From Flavobacterium foetidum (GTDB taxonomy: Bacteria; Bacteroidota; Bacteroidia; Flavobacteriales; Flavobacteriaceae): a DNA stretch of 64,000 nt. This document shows, in pieces, positions 8,508-17,770 of this stretch. The notes below the pieces were generated by a model. That model saw only the letters and a program-made list of their open reading frames with translations. It was not told the DNA's origin and did no database searches. The DNA lies in contig NZ_SJTF01000006.1 in assembly GCF_004634245.1 (NCBI RefSeq), positions 186,001-250,000 of the forward strand. The letters are read 5' to 3'. The number at the start of each line of letters is the position of its first letter. Position 1 is the stretch's first letter. A program made the translations under genes and the position numbers.

Positions 8508-9179
8508 CTAAATTTTTAATAAATGTGCTCCAAAACCAAAACTAACGGCTCCATTATAATCTGCAATACTGTTGTCGCCAATATGCAGTATTTCATTCTT
8601 CTCAACTGGCCTTAAATCGTTTACCTGATTCAGAACCAATTGAAAAATTTCCTTATTTGGCTTTGAAAATCCGACTTCATCAGAATAAATCTGAAAAGAA
8701 ATCAAATCTGTCAATTCAAAATGATCAATAAGTTTCCTGAGCGTTTTTCCTTTTATAAATCCCGTATTGCTTAATATGTTAATTGATTTTTCCTGATTTG
8801 TTATTTCTTTAAACAGCGATTTTGTTTCAGAAAAAATCAACTCAGGCTTATAATCAAAGAACAAACTTTCTGTTTCATTATAAAAATCACCCAATTTCTC
8901 CAGTCCATTTGTTTCCAAATTGACTTCGAGAGCCCCTAAAATTAGGTAATAAATTTCATACGTACTTAAATTTAACCCTGTTTTTTCGTTAATATTATTA
9001 CACATAACATCATAATAACGAACAACTTGGCTCACTTTATCAATTGGAGAATCTATTTCAAAAAAATCTTTAAACAATAAATTTCTCCTCTTTTTGAATT
9101 CAGGATTAGACCTGATTAATGTAAGCCACAGGTCAAAAGAAAGATGGCTATAATTTCTGTAATCTATATTCAAAATCAT
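8508..9179 (-). CDS. HAD-superfamily phosphatase of Ter cluster
   Basis: A 223-residue HAD hydrolase. Motif I is FDLWLT, with nucleophile Asp16 and Thr20; the +2 position is Trp, not the usual Asp. Motif II is LSNTG (about 137-141), motif III a Lys in GFSKPNKEIF, motif IV HIGDNSIADYNGA with two Asp. The roughly 60-residue helical insert after motif I is a C1 cap. Trp at +2 is also seen in non-phosphatase HADs, so the activity could be other than phosphomonoester hydrolysis. Its gene neighbours the PRTase-like gene, suggesting successive steps on one small molecule. Confidence 0.82.
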   Translation of the reverse strand: MILNIDYRNYSHLSFDLWLTLIRSNPEFKKRRNLLFKDFFEIDSPIDKVSQVVRYYDVMCNNINEKTGLNLSTYEIYYLILGALEVNLETNGLEKLGDFYNETESLFFDYKPELIFSETKSLFKEITNQEKSINILSNTGFIKGKTLRKLIDHFELTDLISFQIYSDEVGFSKPNKEIFQLVLNQVNDLRPVEKNEILHIGDNSIADYNGAVSFGFGAHLLKI

Positions 9180-9207
9180 TTGTGATTATAACAGAAGCTT
9201 AAATCTG

Positions 9208-9783
9208 CTATTTTATAATTTCGCCTGAATAGTATTTTTCTAGAAAGAATCCTAAATCGGCTCTGTACCCAACTCCCGAAGCTTCAAATCTCCACTGATC
9301 GTTACGTTTGTACAATCTTCCAAATTCTACACCTGTTTCTACAGAAAAATCTTCGTCAAGTTCGTATTTTGCAATTTCCTGTCCATTAGAATCATCTACG
9401 ATTCTGATGTAAGAATTACGCACTTGTCCAAAATTCTGTTTTCTTCTTTCGTAATCTTCAATAGTAACCACAAAAAGAACTTCCTGCACATTAGGATCGA
9501 TTTTGCTCAAATCAACTTTAATTGCCTCGTCGTCATCTCCATCACTGTTGCCCCCTGTAGGATCGTCTCCTGTATGCTCTAATGCTCCGTCTGGCGATTT
9601 TAGATTGTTATAAAAAACAAAGTAGCTTTCTCCTAAAAGTTTTCGATCAGAATTTATCATAATAGCCGAAGCATCTAAGTCGAAATCATGTCCGGTACCT
9701 TCATTGGGATCCCAACCTAATCCAACAGAAATTTTTGATAACCCAATATCAATTTTTTGCCCTTTTTGTAAATTTATTGCCAT
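9208..9783 (-). CDS. TerD family stress-response protein (operon-leading)
   Basis: A 191-residue TerD protein and the first gene of the minus-strand Ter operon in this window. Motifs: VGLGWDPNEGTGHDFDLDAS (residues 20-39) and GDDPTGGNSDGDDDE (about 76-90), the acidic Ca2+ site. It extends past the usual end with YYSGEIIK and differs clearly from the other four TerD proteins. Expression probably starts in the 286 bp gap upstream, where I found no clean TAnnTTTG box on the minus strand. Confidence 0.94.
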   Translation of the reverse strand: MAINLQKGQKIDIGLSKISVGLGWDPNEGTGHDFDLDASAIMINSDRKLLGESYFVFYNNLKSPDGALEHTGDDPTGGNSDGDDDEAIKVDLSKIDPNVQEVLFVVTIEDYERRKQNFGQVRNSYIRIVDDSNGQEIAKYELDEDFSVETGVEFGRLYKRNDQWRFEASGVGYRADLGFFLEKYYSGEIIK

Positions 9784-9958
9784 TCTAATAGTTTTTAAAA
9801 AAATTTAAACATACAATGATACAAAAAAGCAGATGAAGTAAAATGAGGGTTTCCGTAAAAGAGGCAATTTTTATTAACAATATTTGTATTATGTTTAAAC
9901 AACGACTATAAGTGCCATTTAACGAGTCGATGAACGATAAGAATCCGCTTAAAAACAT

Positions 9959-9966
9959 TATATTTG
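9959..9966 (+). promoter_or_regulatory. -7 box TATATTTG, candidate promoter of the DUF983 gene
   Basis: A perfect match to the Bacteroidetes -7 consensus TAnnTTTG, about 100 bp before the ATG at 10070. No clear TTTG -33 box was found at the expected spacing, so support is moderate. The rest of the 9784-10069 gap shows no other recognisable feature. Confidence 0.45.
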
Positions 9967-10069
9967 CAATACAAATCTGTAAGATAAGGATTAGGAAATT
10001 TTGAAAATTATTTTTTTGAAAAAGTAGAAGATTTATTTCTTAATCCAACAACAATCAAATTAGAATACA

Positions 10070-10453
10070 ATGCTCAAAAAGGGATCAAAATTAAACAGCA
10101 TTCTAACCGGAAGCTGTCCTAAATGCCAAAGCGAAAGTATGTACGAAGATACAAATCCGCTTAATTTAGCTAAGGTTTTAAAAATGAATGACCACTGTAG
10201 CCACTGTGGTTTTAAATATCTAATTGAGCCTTCGTTCTTCTATGGCGCAATGTATGTCAGTTATGCTTTAAATGTAGCAGTTGGAGTTGCCGCTTTTATT
10301 GTCTCTTTTGTTTTTTTCGGAAGTACTATCGAGCAATCTTTTTTAGCAATCATTATCACTTTGGTTGTCTTATTTCCTTTCGTGCTGCGTCTTTCTAGGA
10401 ACCTATACATTAATATGTTTGTTTCTTATGACCCTAAGGCCGGAAAGCATTGA
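10070..10453 (+). CDS. DUF983 family membrane protein
   Basis: A 127-residue protein with two Cys pairs near the N-terminus (CPKC at 17-20 and CSHC at about 44-47), which look like a zinc ribbon, and two transmembrane helices at about 64-84 and 88-107. That is the layout of DUF983 proteins. It overlaps the 3' end of the convergent FAD gene by 20 bp. Its function is unknown; some members sit near cytochrome oxidase genes, but nothing of that kind is next to it here. Confidence 0.85.
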   Translation: MLKKGSKLNSILTGSCPKCQSESMYEDTNPLNLAKVLKMNDHCSHCGFKYLIEPSFFYGAMYVSYALNVAVGVAAFIVSFVFFGSTIEQSFLAIIITLVVLFPFVLRLSRNLYINMFVSYDPKAGKH

Positions 10454-11507
10454 TTGATTTCAAATACCTTTTATGAAATCGTTTAATATCGGCTTCTTTG
10501 TCGATTGGAGTTCCATATTCGATGTTATCAAACAACATTTTTGCCAAAGCAGGCCCCAGCATTACGCCACGTGTTCCTAGTCCATTAAGAAGGTGGATCG
10601 ATTTATACTCCTCATGCGTTCCGATAATTGGTCGTCTGTCAGCCACGGTCGGGCGTACACCTGCAAAATGTTTTATAATCTCAAAATCGCACGTAATGAT
10701 TTCTTTGATGCGGTCTAAAAGTTCCTTCTTACCTTCTTCGGTCGGAAGATCCGTCTTATCGTGCCAATTGTAAGTTGCTCCGACTTTAAACAAATTACCG
10801 CCTATCGGCAAGATGAAAACACTTGTGTTAACAATAACGTCTAATTTTAAATCGGGCGCTTTTATTAAAAACAATTCCCCTTTTGTACCATCCAAAGGCA
10901 GATAATTAAAATAAGGATTTTTGTGCAGCCCGAAACCTTCAGCAAATATGATATGACGGGCCTTAATATCTTTATACTGAATACCTGAATCAAGAAAATC
11001 CAAAAAAGAACTGTGGAAAGACTCTTCCAGAAGTAAATTGTTCTCCTTTAAATATTCTCTGTAGCTTTCTAATAATTGTTTAGTTTTGACATAACCTGTA
11101 TGCAAGACTTCTCCGTAATCATGTGGAGAATCAATGCTTTGATACTTTTTGGTAATGAGTTTGGTAGACAGAAAAGGAGCCAAGTTGATTTTATCAGAAG
11201 CCGCGAACCAATTGTTTTGTTCTTCAATAGAGAAGAATTTCCTTAGAATCGGCATCTTGAAATTGAACTTTTCTTTCAACTTATCTTCAACCTGATCATA
11301 AAATTCATTCATCAAAACCAGATGCTCTTTGGCATTCCAAACTTCACTGAAACGTTTCAAAATTACCGGATTATATAAACCTCCGGCAATTCTCGAAGAA
11401 TTCTGCGACTTATCATCAATAACCAAAATAGATTTATTGTTTTTAAGTGCTATTTCAGCAAATGAAATTCCGGCAAGACCAGATCCTACGATTAAATAAT
11501 CAAGCAT
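10434..11507 (-). CDS. FAD-dependent oxidoreductase (DAO family)
   Basis: The start is placed at the ATG at 11505-11507, because the resulting MLDYLIVGSGLAGISFAE puts the Rossmann GxGxxG (residues 8-13) at the N-terminus. A longer frame starting at 11552 would run through a terminator hairpin. The 357-residue product has the DAO-type late FAD motif PTVADRRPIIG and then LNGLGTRGVMLGP near the C-terminus. That resembles glycine/D-amino-acid oxidases and the C-terminal oxidase half of MnmC. Substrate not predictable. A TACCTTTG -7 box lies at 11541-11548. Confidence 0.85.
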   Translation of the reverse strand: MLDYLIVGSGLAGISFAEIALKNNKSILVIDDKSQNSSRIAGGLYNPVILKRFSEVWNAKEHLVLMNEFYDQVEDKLKEKFNFKMPILRKFFSIEEQNNWFAASDKINLAPFLSTKLITKKYQSIDSPHDYGEVLHTGYVKTKQLLESYREYLKENNLLLEESFHSSFLDFLDSGIQYKDIKARHIIFAEGFGLHKNPYFNYLPLDGTKGELFLIKAPDLKLDVIVNTSVFILPIGGNLFKVGATYNWHDKTDLPTEEGKKELLDRIKEIITCDFEIIKHFAGVRPTVADRRPIIGTHEEYKSIHLLNGLGTRGVMLGPALAKMLFDNIEYGTPIDKEADIKRFHKRYLKSINAFRP

Positions 11508-11524
11508 TGTAATGTATATAAAAT

Positions 11525-11562
11525 AAAAAAACTCTTGATACAAAGGTAGCAAGAGTTTTTCT
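11525..11562 (-). terminator. gldO terminator whose loop holds a promoter box
   Basis: A 10 bp perfect stem (11528-11537 with 11550-11559) followed on the minus strand by a T-rich tail lies 20 bp after the gldO stop, so it is an intrinsic terminator. The loop (11538-11549) contains the minus-strand sequence TACCTTTG (11541-11548), a perfect -7 box. A start there would give the FAD oxidoreductase a leader of about 25-30 nt without the 5' arm of the hairpin. Confidence 0.75.
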
Positions 11563-11581
11563 TATAATCTGGCACTAAGGC

Positions 11582-12574
11582 CTAGTAATTCCACATGTCC
11601 TCTTCAAAATTACGGATCTTTTCTTTCACACGTTCAGATTCCAGTAATTGACTTTGAGCATTATCTTTAATATAATCTTTAATCTCTCTGTCTCCATAGA
11701 CATTTTCCTCCTTATAAATAATCGAATTAAAATACCTCGAATTTAAGATTTGATCAAACGAAATCGGCATTGCTGAGTTCTTGTCGTTAAATGCTTTTGC
11801 CTCATGAAGAACCTCTCTCGCATTTGGAAAAAAGACCCAAAAAAGCTCGATATAATCTTTCTCATCGCTGTTCATCGTATAGACATCGGGCGTTACGGGA
11901 CAAATACCCAGCAAACGGTATTTGAGCTCACTCTGACGTTTATCAAAATACCAAAACCCTTTAATCTTATACTGACTTACGTCGGCTGCGGTTAAATCCT
12001 GCTTCAAGATATATTCTGCAGGAACAGTACGAGTAGGCCCAACGGTTTCTTCAACATAATTGACCTTTTTATTCTTACCCGTACCCGTAACTACCTTTTT
12101 CTTGACCACACGAGATTTGTAGTCATCCGGATATTGGTTGATCAATTCTCTTCCCGCATCGGTAGTATCAACACGAGAAAGAGCTTCCTGAATATCCTTG
12201 AGTGTTTTCTTCGTATTAAAATAACTATCGGTATAAACTTCTGTTATCCTGCCTGTTCTGATGCCTTTTGTTAGAACGTCATAAAGCGAACGTCTGTTAG
12301 GCCCAATATTAGCCGTATCTACAGGAAAATACAAGGGGAAATTTATTCTTTCATTCAAATCAATAATCTCCCATACTGTTTTTCCCATCAAAACGTCTTT
12401 ATCATCGACATATCCGTACGCCAGAGGTTTATCATTATCCGAAATTTGCTGAGCTGCCGTCTTGAGCCCAATCTGATCAGGTGTTTTAGCATTAAGCAAA
12501 TTCGACTGCGCCCTAGTATTTAAACTCGCAGAAAACAATACAATAAATAATAAAAGATTCCCTATTTTCATCAT
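11582..12574 (-). CDS. gldO: GldO, GldN paralogue of the type IX secretion/gliding apparatus
   Basis: A 330-residue secreted protein (signal peptide ending near LNTRAQSN) that aligns with the GldN next to it over its full length; most differences lie in the signal peptide and at scattered positions. GldN/PorN-type proteins form the periplasmic ring of the type IX secretion system with the GldK lipoprotein. In F. johnsoniae gldO sits directly downstream of gldN and is partly redundant with it. The 193 bp gap with a terminator after gldN suggests its own promoter or read-through. Confidence 0.93.
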   Translation of the reverse strand: MMKIGNLLLFIVLFSASLNTRAQSNLLNAKTPDQIGLKTAAQQISDNDKPLAYGYVDDKDVLMGKTVWEIIDLNERINFPLYFPVDTANIGPNRRSLYDVLTKGIRTGRITEVYTDSYFNTKKTLKDIQEALSRVDTTDAGRELINQYPDDYKSRVVKKKVVTGTGKNKKVNYVEETVGPTRTVPAEYILKQDLTAADVSQYKIKGFWYFDKRQSELKYRLLGICPVTPDVYTMNSDEKDYIELFWVFFPNAREVLHEAKAFNDKNSAMPISFDQILNSRYFNSIIYKEENVYGDREIKDYIKDNAQSQLLESERVKEKIRNFEEDMWNY

Positions 12575-12711
12575 GATAAATATTATAAGAAATTAAACGA
12601 ATCAATGCAAGAAATATTGTAATTTTTCTTACAATATTTAAATTTACGAAAAAAAATACTTATTTACCAGACATTTAGTGAAATATACGTGAAACAGGGT
12701 TGAAGCAAAAC

Positions 12712-12745
12712 AAAAAAACTCCTGCTTTTACAGCAGGAGTTTTTA
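12712..12745 (-). terminator. intrinsic terminator after gldN
   Basis: A stem of about 12 bp around CTCCTGC/GCAGGAG with a 7-base loop and A/T runs on both sides, 23 bp beyond the gldN stop. It separates gldO from gldN transcriptionally, unless read-through occurs. Confidence 0.8.
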
Positions 12746-12767
12746 GGTATATTCGTTATGCAGTATT

Positions 12768-13760
12768 TTAGTAATTCCACATATCTTGTTCGAAATTGCG
12801 AATTTTTTCTTTCACTCTTTCAGACTCTAACAATTGGTTTTGAGCGTTATCTTTCATGTAGTCGCTGATTGCTCTGTCTCCGTAAAGATTCTCCTCTTTA
12901 TAGATTACAGCATTAAAACGTCTTGAATTCAAAATCTGATCGAATGAAATTGGAAGAGCTGAATTGTTGTCGTTGAAAGCTTTTGCTTCGTGAAGCGCTT
13001 CTCTAGCATTTGGGAAGAATACCCAGAACAATTCAATATAATCCTTCTCATCACTATTCATAGTATAAACGTCTGGAGTTACAGGACAAATTCCTAGTAA
13101 ACGATATTTCAATTCACTTTGACGTTTGTCAAAATACCAGTAACCTTTAATTTTATACTGACTAACATCTGCCGCAGTAAGGTCTTGTTTTAGGATATAT
13201 TCTGCAGGAACCGTTCTTGATGGTCCAACAGTTTCTTCAACATAATTAACCTTTTTGTTTTTACCAGTCCCTGTAACCACTTTTTTCTTCACAACACGTG
13301 ATTTGTAGTCATCAGGATATTGGTTGATTAACTCTCTACCAGCATCAGTAGTATCAATACGAGATAATGATCCTTCGATGTCCTTCATAGATTTTTTAGT
13401 ATTAAAATAACTATCAGTATATACTTCAGTTATTTTACCACTTTTAATAGCTTTTGTCAGCACGTCATAAAGAGAACGTCTGTTAGGACCAATATTAGCT
13501 GTATCTACAGGGAAATACATAGGGAAATTAATTTTCTCATTCAAATCAATGATTTCCCAAGTAGTTTTTCCCATCAAAACATCTCTATCATCAACATAAC
13601 CATAAGCCAATGGTTTATCATTATCCGAGATAAGCTGTGCAGGAGTTTTAAGTCCTATCTGTGCAGGTGTTTTAGCATTTAGCAGGTTTGACTGCGCATT
13701 AGAAGCAAAACCTCCAGCGATAGAAACAACAGCTATTAATAAATTTCTTACTTTCATCAT
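12768..13760 (-). CDS. gldN: GldN, periplasmic ring component of type IX secretion/gliding
   Basis: A 330-residue protein with a cleavable signal peptide (residues 1 to about 23, ending FASNAQSN), followed by a domain matching GldN/PorN. Known role: forms a periplasmic ring with GldK/PorK, attached to the outer membrane, and is needed for secretion of adhesins and enzymes and for gliding. It follows gldM by 41 bp in the order gldK-gldL-gldM-gldN. The start could be Met1 or Met2 (adjacent codons). Confidence 0.95.
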   Translation of the reverse strand: MMKVRNLLIAVVSIAGGFASNAQSNLLNAKTPAQIGLKTPAQLISDNDKPLAYGYVDDRDVLMGKTTWEIIDLNEKINFPMYFPVDTANIGPNRRSLYDVLTKAIKSGKITEVYTDSYFNTKKSMKDIEGSLSRIDTTDAGRELINQYPDDYKSRVVKKKVVTGTGKNKKVNYVEETVGPSRTVPAEYILKQDLTAADVSQYKIKGYWYFDKRQSELKYRLLGICPVTPDVYTMNSDEKDYIELFWVFFPNAREALHEAKAFNDNNSALPISFDQILNSRRFNAVIYKEENLYGDRAISDYMKDNAQNQLLESERVKEKIRNFEQDMWNY

Positions 13761-13801
13761 GATATCATTATAAGATATTGAACGTAGCTTACACTACTTT
13801 A

Positions 13802-15343
13802 TTATTGTATTTCGTAAATTACTGGAGCAGTTCTTGGCAATAAATAGCTACCAGCACCAACCAGTTTAGTTTTAATTTCAGAAATAGTAACTTGGTCTCC
13901 TTTACCAGCTCTTGAAAGTACTTGTTTACACTGAGCATTCATTTTGTTTCCTGTAACAACCACAGTAGGCTGTCCAGCAATTTTCATATTGAATCCTACA
14001 ACATCTAAACCAACTTCAAAATCGAAATCAAGTAATTTAGCTCCAATAGTAGCAATCTCTAAGTTAGATTTAGGACCTTTAACAACTCCCATCTCACCTC
14101 TGATTGTTCCTGTTGGACCAGGAATACCTTTAATTCTGAATGTTTTCTTGTCTGTAACTTTATCACCGTTTGGCAATGTACCAGTTACAGAGATTGTAGC
14201 TTCTGTACCTGAACCTGGACTCATATTATATTTTCCTGGTTTTCCAGCAGAAGATAATCCTGGAGCACTAGCCACAATTTTGTTTGCATCTACTCCAGCG
14301 AATGATACAGAGATTGGGTTAACAACACCTCTATACACAACATTCATCTTATCAGCAGAAATTGTAGCAGAGTTTGGTCTTGGAACTACAACATATTTTC
14401 CAGAGAATTTTAATGGAATATTTTTACCATCCTCTAAGAATGTAAATTGTCCATTGATGTCTTGCTCACCTACACCACCTGCAGTTAAAGAGATAACAGC
14501 TTGTCCGTTAACAATTTGTCCAGGACCTTGGAAAGAAGTTGGTTTTGTGTTTTCATCATAACGACCTAAAACCACTTTACCTGTTACTTTTTCACCTTGG
14601 AAGTAAGCATTTTTATCTAATACCACAATCGCTTGGTAGTTGCTGTAAGAAGCAGCGGCAACCGCAGCTTTACCTAAAGCACTGTTATAAACGTCTGCCT
14701 CTACTTTTTGAACATCGTTCTGCCAAGCTGAAAGTTTAGCTGCAGATGCAATTGCAGGGAATCCTTTAAAATGATAAGCTAAGTATTTTTCTTTTATACC
14801 GTCTTTGTTTTTTACATCAGAAAGATCAAATTTTTTGTCAACCTCCGCAATAATACCAGCGTATTTTTTGTCGGTTCCTAAAGCCGCTTTAATATCAGCT
14901 TTATATTTTTCGATTTTAGCAATAATCTCATTACCTTTTTTAGTGTAACCGTCTCCTGTAAACCAGTCGTCGATGTTATCACCTTTGTCCATAGACTCAT
15001 ATGGTAATTTTCCAGTAGCTTTATCAACTTCAAAACCTTGTACAGCCTGAGCTTTTAAAGTTCCGATATATGCATAAAAATCTTTCGAAATCGCCTCAAC
15101 TTTATGAGCAGTTTGAGCCGCAATTGCAAATTCTCCTTTTGCTTCTGCTGCTTTTTGATCTAAAGCTGTTAATAAAGAGGCATTATTTGTTATTGATGTT
15201 GCGTTAGAAGCTTCAAATTTTTCGTTAAACAAACCGAAACCTGAAATTACTTCTTTCGACACGTTCATTGCTAACATTGCGATGAAAACCAGATACATCA
15301 GGTTGATCATCTTCTGTCTAGGGGTTAATTTTCCTCCTGCCAT
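13802..15343 (-). CDS. gldM: GldM, type IX secretion motor/rotor subunit
   Basis: A 513-residue protein with one N-terminal transmembrane helix (about residues 13-33, MINLMYLVFIAMLAMN) and a large periplasmic part with several beta-rich domains (D1-D4 in known structures). GldM pairs with GldL to make the proton-driven motor that spans the periplasm to the GldK/GldN ring. The helix carries no acidic residue, in line with the motor Glu being on GldL. 53 bp separate it from gldL. Confidence 0.96.
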   Translation of the reverse strand: MAGGKLTPRQKMINLMYLVFIAMLAMNVSKEVISGFGLFNEKFEASNATSITNNASLLTALDQKAAEAKGEFAIAAQTAHKVEAISKDFYAYIGTLKAQAVQGFEVDKATGKLPYESMDKGDNIDDWFTGDGYTKKGNEIIAKIEKYKADIKAALGTDKKYAGIIAEVDKKFDLSDVKNKDGIKEKYLAYHFKGFPAIASAAKLSAWQNDVQKVEADVYNSALGKAAVAAASYSNYQAIVVLDKNAYFQGEKVTGKVVLGRYDENTKPTSFQGPGQIVNGQAVISLTAGGVGEQDINGQFTFLEDGKNIPLKFSGKYVVVPRPNSATISADKMNVVYRGVVNPISVSFAGVDANKIVASAPGLSSAGKPGKYNMSPGSGTEATISVTGTLPNGDKVTDKKTFRIKGIPGPTGTIRGEMGVVKGPKSNLEIATIGAKLLDFDFEVGLDVVGFNMKIAGQPTVVVTGNKMNAQCKQVLSRAGKGDQVTISEIKTKLVGAGSYLLPRTAPVIYEIQ

Positions 15344-15396
15344 TTTTTCTAATTAGTTCTTAATTAATAATAAATTTATATTTAGTTAAAAACTAA

Positions 15397-16044
15397 TTAT
15401 CCTTTGTTACTCATTGCAGAAAGCATACCACCATAAACACTGTTTAAAGAAGAGATGTTAGCTGTCATAGAAGCCATTTGCTCTTTTAATTTAGCAGCAT
15501 TTTCAGCGATTTCACTGTTTGCTTGAGCGTTTCTTGAAGCACTTTCTAATTGTACTTTATATAAACTGTTTAAAGATTCCATTTGTGCAGCAGCCAAAGA
15601 CATTTCTTCAGCATATTTCTTTTGACCAGCGATAGAATCTACTGTTGGAGAAATTGCTTTTGCAGCTCCTTCGAAATTTTTGATAGAATTTCCTAAGCTT
15701 GCCATTAATTCGCTGTCAATTTTAGCTTCTTTCAATAATGAATCAAGTTTTTGAGACAATAAACCTTGGGCATCAGTTGCAGTCTCTACTTTGTCAGCTT
15801 TCTTTCTAGGTTGACCATTTGCTAATTCAGGATAAACAAGTGTCCAATCCAACTCGTCTTCAACTGGTTCAAAAGCAGATAACGCGAAAATCAAAGCCTC
15901 AGTCAAAAGACCAATAGAAAGCATAACTGTTCCTGTTAATGGCCCAATCTCAAAGTGAGTAATTTTGAATAAAGCTCCAACGATTACCACTGCCGCTCCC
16001 ATACCATAAGCGAAATTCATTGCTTTTTTACTTAATAATGCCAT
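15397..16044 (-). CDS. gldL: GldL, inner-membrane motor subunit of type IX secretion
   Basis: A 215-residue protein with two transmembrane helices (about 10-28 and 35-55; the first is followed by KITHFEIG, the second by FEPVEDELDW) and a long, Ala/Ser-rich cytoplasmic coiled coil. In GldL a conserved Glu in the membrane region is needed for proton use; candidates here are Glu32 and Glu49. Forms the rotary motor with GldM. 59 bp after gldK. Confidence 0.95.
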   Translation of the reverse strand: MALLSKKAMNFAYGMGAAVVIVGALFKITHFEIGPLTGTVMLSIGLLTEALIFALSAFEPVEDELDWTLVYPELANGQPRKKADKVETATDAQGLLSQKLDSLLKEAKIDSELMASLGNSIKNFEGAAKAISPTVDSIAGQKKYAEEMSLAAAQMESLNSLYKVQLESASRNAQANSEIAENAAKLKEQMASMTANISSLNSVYGGMLSAMSNKG

Positions 16045-16103
16045 AATAATTTTTTTTTTAGGTTTTTAAAATAGATTTGTTGGATATTGATTAAATTATA
16101 AAT

Positions 16104-17507
16104 TTACTTTCTTCTAGTACTATTTCCGGTAGACTGTGTTCCCATGTAATCCTGTACAGTTCTAAATCCGATATAGCTTCTTGCAGAATCTGCGTATTCG
16201 TGGTCACGAGTACCTACTTGCAGGAAGTAAGCCACATCTTTCCAAGAACCACCGCGAACTACTTTTCTTTGGTTTTTGCCATCAATTACGTTTGGATTCA
16301 TTGTAGAAACATATTCATAAGCGTTTGGATTGTAAGCAGAGTCAGTCCATTCTGAAACGTTTCCTGCCATGTTGTATAATCCATAACCGTTTGGCTCGTA
16401 TGATTTCGCTTCAACAGTATATAAAGCTTCGTCAGCAGCATAATCTCCTCTGTTTGGTTTGAAGTTAGCCATAAAGCATCCTCTATCACTCTTAGTGTAA
16501 GGACCTCCCCAAGGATAAGTTGCAGACTCCAGACCTCCTCTTGCAGCATACTCCCATTCTGCCTCTGTTGGCAATCTGAATGAGTTAACCAAATCACGAC
16601 CTTTTTTCTTAGATTTGATATAGCTGTTTTTGTTTAATGTTCTCCAAGCACAGAATGCTTTAGCTTGTTTCCAAGTCACACCAACTACAGGATAATCTCC
16701 GTAAGCTTTGTGCCAGAAATAATCATTATGCATTGGCTCATTATAAGAATAAGCGAAATCTTTAATCCAAACTGCAGTATCAGGGTAGATTTTTACCTGC
16801 TCAGTTTTAACGAAATCACTTCTTTTCCCAACCTTTGCTTTTGCAGCTGCTTGGATATCCATCCAAGAATAACGGAATTTCAATTTATTTACATCAATAG
16901 TTCTCAAACCATTATATGACTCTTCGATAGGAAGATACATTGAATCCATTACTTCAGTATAATACTCGTCTGGATATGCTTTTGTATCTTTAATAAGTTT
17001 TACTTTTCTGTTTAGTTTTCTTCCTGCATAAGGATCATCTTTTGTACCAACACTGTAATAGTTATCGTACATATATTTATCATACGCAGTCATTTTTTCA
17101 GGATCTGAGTCGTTAAATGCATAATCAGCAATACTTCCGCCTTTTTTTCCTTTAGAATCCGGAGTTCCTTTCTGTCCGGTTTCATCTGCTAAGATTGCAA
17201 GACGAACTCTTAAAGTAGAGTCTTTTACCCACTCTACAAACTGACGGTACTCGCTGTTTGTAATTTCAGTTTCATCCATATAAAATGAACGTACTGTTAC
17301 TGTCTTAGTTGGAGCATCTTCTACATTAGCCAAATCAGAATCTGATTTACCCATGATAAAAGATCCACCTGGAACCAAAGTCATTCCATAAGGTTTTTCA
17401 GGATGCCATTTCCCTCCTGTAACACCAACTAATTCACCTTTGTCACCTGACTTACCACAGCCGATTACTAGTGTTAACATTGCTGCAAATGCAATAAACT
17501 TCTTCAT
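16104..17507 (-). CDS. gldK: GldK, outer-membrane-anchored ring lipoprotein of type IX secretion
   Basis: I place the start at the ATG at 17505-17507, eight codons inside the longest frame, because MKKFIAFAAMLTLVIGC is then a clean lipoprotein signal with lipobox VIGC (Cys18). The 467-residue product has a formylglycine-generating-enzyme-like fold (GNVSEWTDSAYNP, VRGGSWKD and IGFRTV near the C-terminus). In GldK it serves as a structural ring domain, not an enzyme. First gene of gldKLMN. Frame 17531 would prepend MNRKSQIY and spoil the signal peptide. Confidence 0.95.
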   Translation of the reverse strand: MKKFIAFAAMLTLVIGCGKSGDKGELVGVTGGKWHPEKPYGMTLVPGGSFIMGKSDSDLANVEDAPTKTVTVRSFYMDETEITNSEYRQFVEWVKDSTLRVRLAILADETGQKGTPDSKGKKGGSIADYAFNDSDPEKMTAYDKYMYDNYYSVGTKDDPYAGRKLNRKVKLIKDTKAYPDEYYTEVMDSMYLPIEESYNGLRTIDVNKLKFRYSWMDIQAAAKAKVGKRSDFVKTEQVKIYPDTAVWIKDFAYSYNEPMHNDYFWHKAYGDYPVVGVTWKQAKAFCAWRTLNKNSYIKSKKKGRDLVNSFRLPTEAEWEYAARGGLESATYPWGGPYTKSDRGCFMANFKPNRGDYAADEALYTVEAKSYEPNGYGLYNMAGNVSEWTDSAYNPNAYEYVSTMNPNVIDGKNQRKVVRGGSWKDVAYFLQVGTRDHEYADSARSYIGFRTVQDYMGTQSTGNSTRRK

Positions 17508-17603
17508 ATAAATTTGGGATTTTCTATTCATTATTAAAAGTCCGTAAACGTATTTATTATTTAGTTAAAAAACAATACTACTTGCGAAATTTATTTTACC
17601 GAT

Positions 17604-17611
17604 CAAAAATA
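17604..17611 (-). promoter_or_regulatory. -7 box TATTTTTG, candidate gldK promoter
   Basis: On the minus strand this 8-mer matches TAnnTTTG and would start transcription about 90 bp before the gldK ATG. No -33 TTTG is evident about 20 bp upstream. It lies in the 263 bp AT-rich gap between gldK and the arginase-like gene. Confidence 0.45.
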
Positions 17612-17770
17612 ATGTTAAATAAAATAAAAAAAAAATATTTCATCGATAAAGTGCCTTAAAAAGCCGATGTAAAACGTTAAATTTTATAGTTTATACATCT
17701 TTTCTTACTAATTATTTTTAACTTTTTTTGTAACTTTTTAAAAAATTAAGATTTCAATCTATTTTTTGAT

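Noticed and set aside
13944..14561. 205-codon plus-strand frame inside gldM
   Set aside because: Antisense shadow of gldM; no start context or recognisable domain.
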